A stretch of 64,000 bases of DNA from Incurvaria masculella (taxonomy: Eukaryota; Arthropoda; Insecta; Lepidoptera; Incurvariidae): positions 5,231,001 through 5,295,000 of the forward strand of contig OX335652.1 in assembly GCA_946894095.1 (NCBI GenBank), written 5' to 3'. Numbering within the stretch: the first letter of the stretch is position 1; each line of letters begins with the position of its first letter. A program made the translations under genes and the position numbers. Below, in pieces: positions 12,979-22,571 of this stretch. Under the pieces are notes generated by a model that saw only the letters and a list, made by a program, of their open reading frames with translations, did not search any database and was not told the origin of the DNA.

Positions 12979-13602
12979 ACAACTTTACATGTATCTATGA
13001 TATATGCCTTTTTGTATTTGTACACACCATTTTAGAGGCGTACATCACGGATAAATGTAAATTTATTAAAAAATTAACAATAATAAATATAACAATAAAA
13101 ACAAACGGGCTCAAATCTTATACTAGTTTCAAGCTTAGGTTTCACAATTTGTAAGTTGGTACACCAGCATTCTCTAACACTATTTAATAGGGCTAAGATT
13201 TTTTGGTGGACGGACGAATGCGACTAAACTATAGGGATTCTGGAGGGATACACAGCTGTGAAAACGATACCCTCTTAAAACCTTTCTGTCTTTTGTTGCT
13301 TGAGATAGATTGCCCCAAACAAAGATCGTGTTCCGAGAAAAGAAATCTCGACAATTTACGTATTCCATAAAATCATTCTCAGGTGCGATGATTAAGGTGA
13401 AATGTCGCTCTGTCTTCTTGTGAATCTTCAGTTATTTCGGTATTCCAAGAAATATGTCTCGTTGAATAGAACGAAAGAGCGATATACAGAGTCCGTAATT
13501 TGTTACCAAATACCTTTAATATTTGTTGACCATGAAATAAAGTGATTCCGAAAAAAATGTGAAAATCATTGTGATCGTTTAAAAAAAGTGGCGTCATCAG
13601 GT

Positions 13603-13657
13603 GATGGTACGGAACCCTTCGTGTGCGAATCCGAATCGCACTTGGCCGGTTTTTTTT
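13603..13657 (-). repeat. ACGG-type repeat, 5' head only
   Basis: GGTACGGAACCCTTCGTGTG to CACTTGGCCGGTTTTTTTT, minus orientation. The palindrome is slightly diverged. Confidence 0.65.
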
Positions 13658-14747
13658 AAAAGCCAACTTCCTTTAATAACGAATTCCACAGAAATGCTGG
13701 AAGTAATAGCATGGGAATGAAAATATGAAGAAGGAAGATATATAATAATAATATATAATGTATATAATATATATAATATATATAAATATTATTGGTTATA
13801 AACATGAACTAATCCGATAAATTCCTTCGAAAAATTCAATAAGACTAATTTTTAAAAAACTGTTAATCCCTCTTCCAACTTACTATGATGTAGCGTTAGC
13901 CCGCTTACATCGGATGAAAGATGGTCGAAGCGGTGATAAAACGAAGTTGTTTCATTCAGTACAAAGTAGCCGTGATCATATTTAAATAAAGGTAACACTT
14001 AATTCTTTATCATCAATCGTAAGAGTATGCCAGTTCTATTAAATAATTCAAATAACATATGCATAAACAAAACTGAATACGTTTAAATATTATCAAAATG
14101 GTATACTAATAGCTGCCTGAGGAGTGTTCGTGCGTTTCGGTAAAAGTATTTCCCCTTCGGGTACGAGGCGTAGAAATCGCTAACGACGCACACATTTCCC
14201 TAGCAATCCAATCGCTCCCTAAGTGGTTCTGTCAAATTTAAGACGAGAAGAAACATCAAAAGGACAATTCGGAGCGACTTGTAAACGAGGATGATGTGAT
14301 AAAAGTATCTGCCCGCTTGCCCGTTACGAAACGCTGACAGCTTATTTACAGTTTCACTCAGTTACGTTTTCGGGGCGAGCTTTTCTTCTTCATTTTCTCT
14401 CTATTTTCAATCCTCGGTTCCGGAAATTGTGATCGAAAAATTATGTCTCCCTATTGGTTTTTCATTTTATTTATGAAATATTCCTCCGTTGGAGATGATA
14501 TCTTACAAATTGTATGAAGCATTATTGATTTACTGTCACTGCGATTCGGCACAATTTTATTTGTTTGAATCATTTAGAACCACAGAAGTGAAAAGGAAGG
14601 AGGAGAGTCCATATAGTAGTTGTATGAGAAGCTGGCCTCGCATTGTGTGCCACAGTCTAACCATCACCGCCGCGCGCGAATCTATTCCCGAAATGCGTTG
14701 TTCAAGTCATTTCACATCAACACAAAGCCTCCAATACGTATACGACT

Positions 14748-15582
14748 AAGGGCCGGTTGCACGTACCGTCATGCTCGTCAACATCACCGTCAACCTGATC
14801 AGGCCTGATCAGGCAAATTTTGAGTTGCACGAAACTTAAAGATTTTATTTTTTAATTAGCATAATTTAGACCTTCCATAAAAACTATATCAAAAACAAGA
14901 ATTAAATACGTACTAGCTAAAATGAAAACCGTCCAGGAGCAGTCGAGATTACGTTGATCGCTGATGTTAACCGCTAAGCGTAATCACTCCCGACCCATTG
15001 ATCGCCGTCAAAATCATGATCGAATAATAGTTCAAAGAATCAAAAGTCACTATTTTTACATTTTTGCATTCTTATTGGACCTTAAATAATAGGCAAACGT
15101 TGCCATTAATAAAATACAATGCTTTGTTTTTCATAATTATTAGCCTGCCACCCGGTTCCACAGATTAAAAATTTCGGCGCCATATCTATGTAATCTGTGG
15201 TGCTACCAACAGCTGATAGCAAGCCGACATCTTGGGCGCTAGTAGCGCCACCCCGCGGCTCCAAGAGCAACTGTTTTGTTTGTTAGTACTAACGATTGAC
15301 GCTAGATGGTGCTTCAATTGTGCCTGTCTCTGTCTGATAATATACTGTGGAAGAAGGACAGTACTATGTCAGCTCAGGCGGTGCTGAGAGTTGCCATACA
15401 GCAAACATTTTTGCTGATTGTTTCGAGGGACTATTTGTGGTCTGACGGCTGGCAAGCTAACTTGACGAAAATATGTTACGTGCAACTCAAATTCATATGA
15501 TGGGCGATTAGCTGTCACATCATCGTCAAATGTAATCAGTTACGGATAACATTTTACGAGGCGTCGTGCACTCGGCCCTAAG
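14748..15582. mobile_element. MITE with GGGCCG...TGCAC termini
   Basis: Left end AAGGGCCGGTTGCACG and right end (minus) TTAGGGCCGAGTGCACG form inverted termini around 835 bp. A second inverted pair sits just inside (TTTTGAGTTGCACG at 14,818 and CGTGCAACTCAAATT near 15,480). No transposase. Confidence 0.6.
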
Positions 15583-16263
15583 TTAGCTGGGGTGTACGTT
15601 TAGGTTGGGTTGGTAGTTTTAGAAAGTTGGCAGGTCCCATACACGCGCTGGGTGGCATATCTCCTTCTTTTTTAAATCTGAGGTTGCAACGTGCTTCGTG
15701 TTCATTCCACTGACTTATTTTTTTTTATGGTTTTTGGCTCTGCATACTTCACATTCATAATCAACGTTACCTAGTAACAATCGTATTGTATTGTTTATTC
15801 ATCATCCATAGGCAGTAAGTATGTAAACTGGACTTGGATTTGTCATATTTTATCATTCGGTTAGATACCCAGGATTTCCACCAGTGTCTCTTGGCTTTGC
15901 TTGAAATGTATGTTTTTGTTTTATAACACGGGTCGCTTTATGGATCGGAACCGTAGTAAAACTCCAAGTCTTAACCATACTGAAAAGGTGTAGGGTAGAT
16001 AAGATACTCGGGTTTTGTGAGAAATATATGTGTTTTCGGTCATTTTAATTGTCCCCCTTTCCATTTTACAATGCAGTATAATGCAGTATAACTGGCTAAT
16101 AATGTAATGGAAGGGACATCACGCCATTCAAGAATAAACACGGACTTATAGTACACAAGTTAACCAGGTTGTTGCGTTACCAAAAAAAAATCGTCCTCGG
16201 CGAAACATGCTTTAATTATATAACTGATTTGAGTGTTCTGTGGGTGTTTAAACTATTGTCTAA

Positions 16264-16997
16264 GATTGGCTTACCACAGTTATTTTCCTCGGTCCTTCTG
16301 GCCGACGTTTCGAACTGTCCCGTGCAGCAGGTGCTGAGCGGCAGAAGGCGTACCTTCCATACATAAAGGGAGTCACTGATAAAATTGGGAGGTTGTTGAG
16401 CAGATTTAGTATAAAAACTATATTCCAACCCCAAACCAAGGTGTCACATCTACTTCGCTCCGTGAAGGACGCCCTAAACCCGTTACAGTCGCCGGGTGTC
16501 TACCAGATTCCCTGTAGCTGTGGAAAATCCTACATAGGCCAAACCAAGCGCAGCGTTATGGAACGGATTTCTGAACATGTACGTGCCCTTAAGAAAATGG
16601 ACAAAAATAAATCTGCGATTGCCGAGCACGCCGACTCCGGCATACACCACTGGATAAGATTCGATCAGGTGAAGATTTTGTCCACCGAAAAACGATTCTT
16701 CCCTAGGATTATCCGTGAGTCCATCGAGATTTCGAAGCACGCCAATTTTAATAGAGGAGACTCGTACAAATTGTCAGCAGTTTGGAATCCGGTTCTGGCT
16801 CCTCTGAGATGTAGCAAGTCCGACTCCCCACACAAGCATTCGCAGGAAGATGTCGTCAGCTCATTCTGCACATTGATGGGAGCACAGAACGCAGCCGCAA
16901 CAAGTTTTCTGCCTACCCACAGCCACTCATACAATCTTCGCAGCCGCTCGCGTGTGACAGACAGTGGTCTGTCAAACGTGCGCCCAGCCGCACGCAC
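16264..16997 (+). pseudogene. PLE ORF 3' part with GIY-YIG endonuclease, split by LTR element
   Basis: The frame opens after a stop at 16,261 and starts within the inverted terminal repeat. From about 16,325 it reads as the end of the PLE reverse transcriptase (KAYLPYIKGVTDKIGRL, FQP), followed by a GIY-YIG nuclease core: PGVYQIPCSCGKSYIGQTKRS, then ERISEHV and AEHADSG. PLE proteins carry RT followed by this nuclease for target-primed insertion. The ORF is cut by the retroviral LTR at 16,998. Across the insertion, if one 8-bp GCACGCAC is the duplication, the frame continues from 24,990 to a stop at 25,051-25,053 inside the terminal repeat. The RT catalytic part is missing, so this copy is dead. 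Confidence 0.85.
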
Positions 16998-17333
16998 TGT
17001 AATAGACCTACATTACTGCTGACACTAGCATTCTCACGGTTTTACTATATAAAGGGCGCTGTCGCCAAGCAATTAAGTTCAGTCAACATTCAGAGTCAAT
17101 CGCGTGCGGATGCGCTGCCGAAATCCGTGTATTATCTAAGTCCGTATATAAATCCAAGTTATCCTGTAAATCAATTCAATTCTGTGTTTCAAAGTGTTTT
17201 CTTAGTTTTCTTCCAAAACTAAGTGGTGTCAGAACTGATAGAAAATCTGTGCTAAAGTTGTGAACCTTATCAAATAAATTGTGTTATAAGAAAAGTGTTT
17301 TTTAAAAACCTATTCAAAAGTGCCGTCACAACA
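16998..17333 (+). repeat. 5' LTR of the errantivirus
   Basis: 336 bp, begins TG and ends CA (TGTAATAG...CACAACA). It contains a TATA box (17,046-17,052), an arthropod-type initiator TCAGTC with A at 17,081, a GGATG downstream element at +28 to +32, and AATAAA at 17,273-17,278. It is repeated 7,648 bp downstream with no difference I can see. Confidence 0.95.
17046..17112 (+). promoter_or_regulatory. LTR core promoter: TATA, initiator, DPE
   Basis: TATATAA at 17,046. TCAGTC initiator with its A at 17,081. GGATG, which fits the DPE consensus RGWYV, at 17,108-17,112, exactly +28 to +32 from that A. The combination supports RNA polymerase II initiation at 17,081 (inference from motif spacing). 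Confidence 0.6.
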
Positions 17334-17336
17334 AAT

Positions 17337-17354
17337 TGGTGTCCGAGAAGTGGG
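17337..17354 (+). other. Primer binding site
   Basis: The stretch begins TGGTGTCCGAG, four bases inside the 5' LTR end. It starts with TGG, as expected for pairing with a tRNA 3' CCA. I cannot assign the tRNA with certainty. Confidence 0.65.
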
Positions 17355-17393
17355 ATCCTGTTCAGCGATATCCAGCCCCTGGACTAGCCATCA

Positions 17394-17553
17394 GCGACAG
17401 TAAGCCTCGCCGCCTTGGTGGTTGAGCCTGCCTGACTGGTCCAGAAAGGCGGATAGATCCCGCCACACCGCGTCCACATCACGGTCTTCTGTGTCCTCGG
17501 ATCCAGCGACATTTAGCCTCACCGCCCGGTGGTTGAGCCTGCCTGCCCGAGCC
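17394..17553 (+). repeat. Imperfect ~48-bp duplication in the retroviral leader
   Basis: Copies at 17,394-17,442 and 17,506-17,553 share the core GGTGGTTGAGCCTGCCTG and a flanking GCGACA...AGCCTC. They lie in the untranslated leader between the PBS and gag, where packaging signals or insulator-type binding sites sit in related elements. The role is inferred only. Confidence 0.7.
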
Positions 17554-17593
17554 AACAGCTGACTAAGCCAACGACTTCTCGCCTATCCAGATC

Positions 17594-17607
17594 ATGTTCC
17601 AGTTCCT
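17594..17607 (+). CDS. env: Env leader exon with ATG and splice donor
   Basis: The ATG at 17,594 is followed by 11 coding bases and a consensus donor GTAAGT at 17,608. In unspliced RNA this frame hits TAA after five codons, just before gag. Joining to the acceptor at 22,571/22,572 keeps frame with env (14 + 1,891 nt = 635 codons) and yields a hydrophobic N-terminus typical of a signal peptide. Spliced env is known for errantiviruses. These exact junctions are my inference. Confidence 0.75.
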
Positions 17608-17632
17608 GTAAGTTTAAAACTTAAACTACTTC

Positions 17633-18472
17633 ATGTCCGAAGAGGAAATCAACTCTTTATCCGGATCAAGCCGATCATCAACCCCCAGCGTAATCGCAAA
17701 AATGTCGGACAAAGTCCCATTAACTGTCCTCATTAAGTTCGTGAAGCCCTTCAATGGACAAAGGGAAGCATTACCAGCTTTCCTAACAAACTGCGATAAT
17801 GCCGTCGATCTGGCAAACGACGAGCAGCAGAATATAATATTCAAGTACATACTATCCCAGCTTGAGGGAAAAGCACAAGTTGCAGCATCCCTTAGAGTAT
17901 TTGAGACCTGGAAGGATCTTAAACTATTCCTGAGGAGTACTTTTGGTGAGCAAAAGCACCACACGCATCTTCTAGCGGACCTCCAGAATTGCCGCCAAAA
18001 TCTGAACGAGCCCGTAACTCAATTCTCATTGAGGTTGGAGGGATGCCTCACCCGTCTCCAGGCAGACCTACACCACAGTTGCAGAAACAAAGCCGAACTT
18101 GTAGGCAGGGTCGCCGAAATAGACGACCTCGCCCTTAACGCGTTTATAATCGGTGTTAGTCCTAGTATAGCTACTGTTTTAAGGTGTAGGAACCCATCGA
18201 GTCTTAACGAAGCCGTAGGACTTGCAATAGAGGAGGAGAAAGTCCTTAAACTCACTCGAACTCCCCCTACTTACTTCAAGCCTACCCCTCCGAAAGGTCC
18301 ATTCCCGAAATATAATAACTATAATCGGCCGGTTAACACAAATGAAAACCGACCTAATTCATTCTCAGCGCCGAAGTCAGGCGATAAAACGTGCTTCTAT
18401 TGCAAGAAGCCTGGTCATGTTATCCGTAAAATCCGAAACATGCTCACTACGCTAACTCTGTTCAAAATCTGA
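17633..18472 (+). CDS. gag: Errantiviral Gag, 279 codons, probably defective at its end
   Basis: Gag would form the particle core. The ORF opens at an ATG 26 bp after the env donor site. It has a retrotransposon-gag-like capsid region (residues about 20-210, including the helix-rich FKYILSQLEGKAQ and FLRSTFGEQ segments). A basic, Pro/Asn-rich linker follows, then a CCHC zinc knuckle starting CFYCKKPGH (C254, C257, H262). The expected last Cys at residue 267 is Ile, and the frame ends 12 residues later. The pol frame opens at 18,430, one base back (-1). This could be a programmed -1 frameshift, as in other errantiviruses, but I see no canonical slippery heptamer. With the lost Cys, a small disabling mutation in this copy is as likely. 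Confidence 0.85.
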   Translation: MSEEEINSLSGSSRSSTPSVIAKMSDKVPLTVLIKFVKPFNGQREALPAFLTNCDNAVDLANDEQQNIIFKYILSQLEGKAQVAASLRVFETWKDLKLFLRSTFGEQKHHTHLLADLQNCRQNLNEPVTQFSLRLEGCLTRLQADLHHSCRNKAELVGRVAEIDDLALNAFIIGVSPSIATVLRCRNPSSLNEAVGLAIEEEKVLKLTRTPPTYFKPTPPKGPFPKYNNYNRPVNTNENRPNSFSAPKSGDKTCFYCKKPGHVIRKIRNMLTTLTLFKI

Positions 18473-21400
18473 AGCATGCTAACTCCGCTAAATCTGTCCT
18501 AAATCATGAACCAACTAACTCAGCTAACTCCGTCCTAGATCCGAATCCTGCGAAATCCGTCGAAAATCCGAACTCTGCTAAATCCGCTCCAAATCCGAAT
18601 CCAGTTCCGAACCCGAATCCAGCTAACCCCGTTCCAGATCCGATTCCTACTAACTCTGCCGAAAATTTGATTACTGAATCTGACGAAACTCACGAAATCT
18701 CGAAATCTGAATCAAAAGTTTTTGAAATTAATACAAAATCGAAAATCTCGTTACCACATACTCATGTCTATACCCGCTACTCACATAGGCCACTATGCCT
18801 ACTTGTGGACACAGGGTCATCAGTAAGCCTAATTAAGGAATCTTCCCTTGAGATAAAGCCCAAGCTCGATGACTTCAAGGTCAAGCTTAAAGGGATAGAA
18901 AACGGAGATTCATACTGTCTAACCAGCGGCACTTTTATGATGCCGTTTGGAACAGTGAAATCTGACAAAACCTCTTTATCTTTTAACTTTCACGTCGTTT
19001 CCGAAATCTGCATTAATTACGATGGAATCATAGGTAATGACTTTTTCTTTGAAAATAACGTAACTATTGACTATGAAACTAACTCTATTACAATCGGAGA
19101 TCAAACCCTGAAACTACTTTTTGAAGAAAGTATATTTACTATTCCGCCTCATTCGGAATGTGTTATCGAGTGCTCGGTGAAACCAGCATTAGGTCACCGG
19201 CTCGAGCCCGACAACTCTTATCTCTCGCTAAGTCAGCAAATTTCTCGCGGCGTGTATATAACTGACTCCATTGTTCAACTTAAACGTAACCGACGCGTTA
19301 ACGTTATAGTATCGAATACGACTAGCTCGGAAATTAAAATTAAAAATCACAAAATTGAACTCACCCCTATTTCCGAAATCAAGGAACCCGAACAAACTTT
19401 TGCCGAATTCAACCTAAATCACGTAAATCAGCGAAATCTCCCGAGATCGGACAAAACTACCCTTAGCCGTCATCAGCTTGTTCTCAACCAAATCCGGACT
19501 GATCATTTGGACGTAAATGAAAAACAACCCTTATTAGACTTTTGTGCAAAATACACAGATATATTTCACTTAGATGGAGAACAACTGACGACAACGAGTG
19601 CTATAAAACATGAGATCGACACTCAAAACAACCCTCCGGTCCATGTAAAATCTTATCGATTTCCGGAGTGTCACAAGGACGAAGTTGAAAAACAAATTCG
19701 GAAAATGCTTGAGCAAAACATTATTCGTCCGTCTATGTCCCCGTGGGCCGCACCGATCTGGGTGGTCCCGAAAAAACTGGATTCCTCAGGGAAACAAAAG
19801 TGGCGCATTGTCGTGGACTATCGCCGTCTGAACGACATCACGGTGTCTCAGGTCTACCCGCTTCCTCTCATCACTGATATCCTCGACCAGTTAGGCCAAT
19901 GTAAATACTTTACTACGCTAGACCTAGCGTCAGGATTTCATCAGATCGAGATGTCAACTCAAGACGCGAGTAAAACCGGATTCTCCGTGATTACCAATGG
20001 CATTTCAGGTCACTTCGAATTTACCCGAATGCCATTCGGTTTGAAAAATGCCCCGTCCACTTTTCAAAATCTTATGAACAATGTGCTGTCAGGTCTACAA
20101 GGCGTACACTGTTTTGTCTACCTAGACGACATTGTTCTCTATTCCCGTGACGTAAGCTCTCACATTGAAAAGCTAGATCTTGTATTTGAGAGGCTGCGTC
20201 AATTCAACTTGAAATTACAGCCGGACAAGTGTGAGTTCCTTCACAAGGAAGTGGCTTACCTTGGGCACATAATTTCTCGAGAAGGTCTGGCTCCTAATCC
20301 TGATAAAGTCAAGGCCGTCGCCGAATATCCTGTTCCTAGAAACCCGAAGGAAATAAAGTCGTTCCTAGGATTAATAGGCTATTATCGCCGCTTTATACAG
20401 AACTTCTCGCATATCTCGAAACCCCTGACGTCTCTCTTGAAAAAGGACGCTCATTTTGGTTGGACAGATAGCCAGCAAAATGCGTTCCAAATACTGAAGG
20501 ACAAACTTATTTCTGCTCCGATACTTCAGTATCCTAGATTTGACCTCCCTTTCATTTTGACCTGTGACGCTTCAGCCCATTCCGTCGGCTGTGTACTAAG
20601 TCAAAACCAGGGTCAAGGTCAAGGTCAAAATCAGGATCGGCCAATCGCATTTGCGTCTCGCAAGTTAAATAGCGCGGAAGGTAACTACAGCGTTACTGAA
20701 AAAGAATGTGTTGCGATCATATTTGGCACCCAGACTTTCAGACCGTACTTATTTGGCCGCACATTCACGATAGTTACCGATCACCGTCCGCTTACCTGGC
20801 TATTTAACGTCAAAGACCCCTCATCTAGATTAGTCCGTTGGAGACTAAAGCTAGAAGAATTCGACTACAAGATAGTGTATAAACCCGGCGCTATTAATAA
20901 CAACGCCGACGCACTTTCCCGTATACCTGTCAATGTCAACGAATCTTCTAGTACTACCTACGAAGACTATCTGAAAATATCCCGATCATCTAGGATCCCG
21001 TATGACACAGAAATCATTGAACACAATGAGAGCCTCTTAAAGACCCATTGTTCCCATGTGTTATACCCGACTGCCCTAGATTTAGATGAATCCATCCCCT
21101 TTTGTAAACAAATTCTTGAGCTGTCCACTGAAAATCCTTCGTTCAGGGATGACGAAAGAGAGTTGTTCACCTACTGGATTACATCTAATGAAAAGCAGCA
21201 TTTTGTTCATCTTTTCTTACGGGTACATCACTACGAAGAGATGTCATACAAACGTATATTCGAAATCTTGCAGAGCTTTAAAACAGGATTCATGATTGTG
21301 CACAATGAGATTAAGGAGATCGCTATTTCTGATTTCAAAGATCCTTATTCTCAACTGTCTTACACTAAAATATACAACATGCTGTTGCATATATTTCATG

Positions 21401-22491
21401 ACACTAAAATCAAGATCCACGTGTATAAGAATAAGATCATTTACCCAACTCCCCCGGAAGTCGAAAAGATTTTGCGCGAAAACCACGATACCCCGGTCGC
21501 AGGACACCCAGGATTCGCGAGGATGTTTAATCGCATCAGCCAATCGTTCTATTGGAAAAATATGCGTGCTGACCTAAAAAACTATATAAAGAAATGTAAA
21601 TCCTGTCAAATAAACAAACCCTTGCGTAAAACTAATAGAGCCCCAATGGAGATAACGAGCACCAGCACTAAACCTTTTGAGAGGATCGCCCTCGATATTG
21701 TAGGTCCCCTGCCCGAGTCAGGTGTGCACCAGTTCAAATACATCATGACGTTGCAAGACGATCTCACTAAATTCTTTACCGCGTATCCCCTTATCACTAC
21801 CTCAGCTGAGCAGACAGCAACACAGCTGATTCACTTTATCGCTCACTTTGGCATTCCTAAAACTGTCTTAACTGATCAAGGATCTAACTTCATTTCCGAA
21901 CTATTCAAAAACGTCTGTGACTTATTTAAAATAAAAAATATATTTTCATCCCCTTACCATCCTCAAACTAATGGCGCACTCGAAAGGAGTCACGCCACCC
22001 TTAAGGAATATTTAAAATCTTTCGTAAATGAAAATCAAAATAACTGGCATCAATTTCTTCATACCGCTATACTAGCGTATAATACGAATGTCCATACAAC
22101 AACTAAGTACTCGCCATACGAACTTTTATTCGGCTACGAGCCCTATATCCCTAACTCAGTATATAACGAAAACCCCAACTTGACTTACCCCGAATACATC
22201 CGTGCGTTAAAATATAGAATGAACCTAAGTAGAGAAAAGGCCCTTGAGCACATAGCGAATAGCAAGGAAACCTCTAAGCGATATTACGACCATCATTCAC
22301 GCGAAACACAATATAAATCCGGAGACCTCGTGTATGTTAAGAATCACCCCAGACAATCCAAATCACTATCTCCGATTTGGAAAGGCCCATTTAAACTAAT
22401 TAAACTAAACGGTAGACACACCGCTACCCTGCTGATAAACAGGAAGCATGTGCGTCACCACTTCGACGAGCTGAAACCAGCTCACGAATAA
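18430..22491 (+). CDS. pol: Errantiviral Pol: protease, RT, RNase H, integrase
   Basis: The frame is open from 18,430. The first usable non-ATG codon often taken as start is TTG at 18,667, so Pol is expected as a Gag-Pol fusion. Numbering from 18,667: protease DTGS at D48; RT with WRIVVDYRRLN, LDLASGFHQI, MPFGLKNAP and YLDD at 485-488; RNase H with catalytic D634 (TCDAS), TEKE and ADALSR; integrase with an HHCC zinc finger (about 937-980) and a DD35E triad at D1010, D1070 and E1106. All catalytic residues are present and there are no internal stops over 1,274 codons. The stretch 18,480-18,660, before the protease, is low-complexity, with Asn-Pro/Asn-Ser-Ala repeats. It copies RNA into DNA and integrates it. 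Confidence 0.95.
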   Translation, partial: NPKHAHYANSVQNLKHANSAKSVLNHEPTNSANSVLDPNPAKSVENPNSAKSAPNPNPVPNPNPANPVPDPIPTNSAENLITESDETHEISKSESKVFEINTKSKISLPHTHVYTRYSHRPLCLLVDTGSSVSLIKESSLEIKPKLDDFKVKLKGIENGDSYCLTSGTFMMPFGTVKSDKTSLSFNFHVVSEICINYDGIIGNDFFFENNVTIDYETNSITIGDQTLKLLFEESIFTIPPHSECVIECSVKPALGHRLEPDNSYLSLSQQISRGVYITDSIVQLKRNRRVNVIVSNTTSSEIKIKNHKIELTPISEIKEPEQTFAEFNLNHVNQRNLPRSDKTTLSRHQLVLNQIRTDHLDVNEKQPLLDFCAKYTDIFHLDGEQLTTTSAIKHEIDTQNNPPVHVKSYRFPECHKDEVEKQIRKMLEQNIIRPSMSPWAAPIWVVPKKLDSSGKQKWRIVVDYRRLNDITVSQVYPLPLITDILDQLGQCKYFTTLDLASGFHQIEMSTQDASKTGFSVITNGISGHFEFTRMPFGLKNAPSTFQNLMNNVLSGLQGVHCFVYLDDIVLYSRDVSSHIEKLDLVFERLRQFNLKLQPDKCEFLHKEVAYLGHIISREGLAPNPDKVKAVAEYPVPRNPKEIKSFLGLIGYYRRFIQNFSHISKPLTSLLKKDAHFGWTDSQQNAFQILKDKLISAPILQYPRFDLPFILTCDASAHSVGCVLSQNQGQGQGQNQDRPIAFASRKLNSAEGNYSVTEKECVAIIFGTQTFRPYLFGRTFTIVTDHRPLTWLFNVKDPSSRLVRWRLKLEEFDYKIVYKPGAINNNADALSRIPVNVNESSSTTYEDYLKISRSSRIPYDTEIIEHNESLLKTHCSHVLYPTALDLDESIPFCKQILELSTENPSFRDDERELFTYWITSNEKQHFVHLFLRVHHYEEMSYKRIFEILQSFKTGFMIVHNEIKEIAISDFKDPYSQLSYTKIYNMLLHIFHDTKIKIHVYKNKIIYPTPPEVEKILRENHDTPVAGHPGFARMFNRISQSFYWKNMRADLKNYIKKCKSCQINKPLRKTNRAPMEITSTSTKPFERIALDIVGPLPESGVHQFKYIMTLQDDLTKFFTAYPLITTSAEQTATQLIHFIAHFGIPKTVLTDQGSNFISELFKNVCDLFKIKNIFSSPYHPQTNGALERSHATLKEYLKSFVNENQNNWHQFLHTAILAYNTNVHTTTKYSPYELLFGYEPYIPNSVYNENPNLTYPEYIRALKYRMNLSREKALEHIANSKETSKRYYDHHSRETQYKSGDLVYVKNHPRQSKSLSPIWKGPFKLIKLNGRHTATLLINRKHVRHHFDELKPAHE

Positions 22492-22571
22492 GTAGATTAA
22501 ATTTAGAATTTTAGGAAAACATAAATATAATTTACCCTATTAAAATAGATATTATTTTTCTTCTATTTCAG

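Larger units (their letters stand above)
11310..14747. other. Intergenic, no gene seen
   Basis: An unassigned GC-rich stretch lies at 11,890-12,240. ACGG-family pieces and a fold-back arm lie at 12.75-13.66 kb. A 161-codon minus-strand frame at 12,273-12,758 has no recognisable domain. Confidence 0.5.

Noticed and set aside
18667..18669. TTG as an independent start of pol
   Set aside because: The pol frame is open back to 18,430, overlaps gag, and has no ATG. Fusion to Gag is the expected mode.
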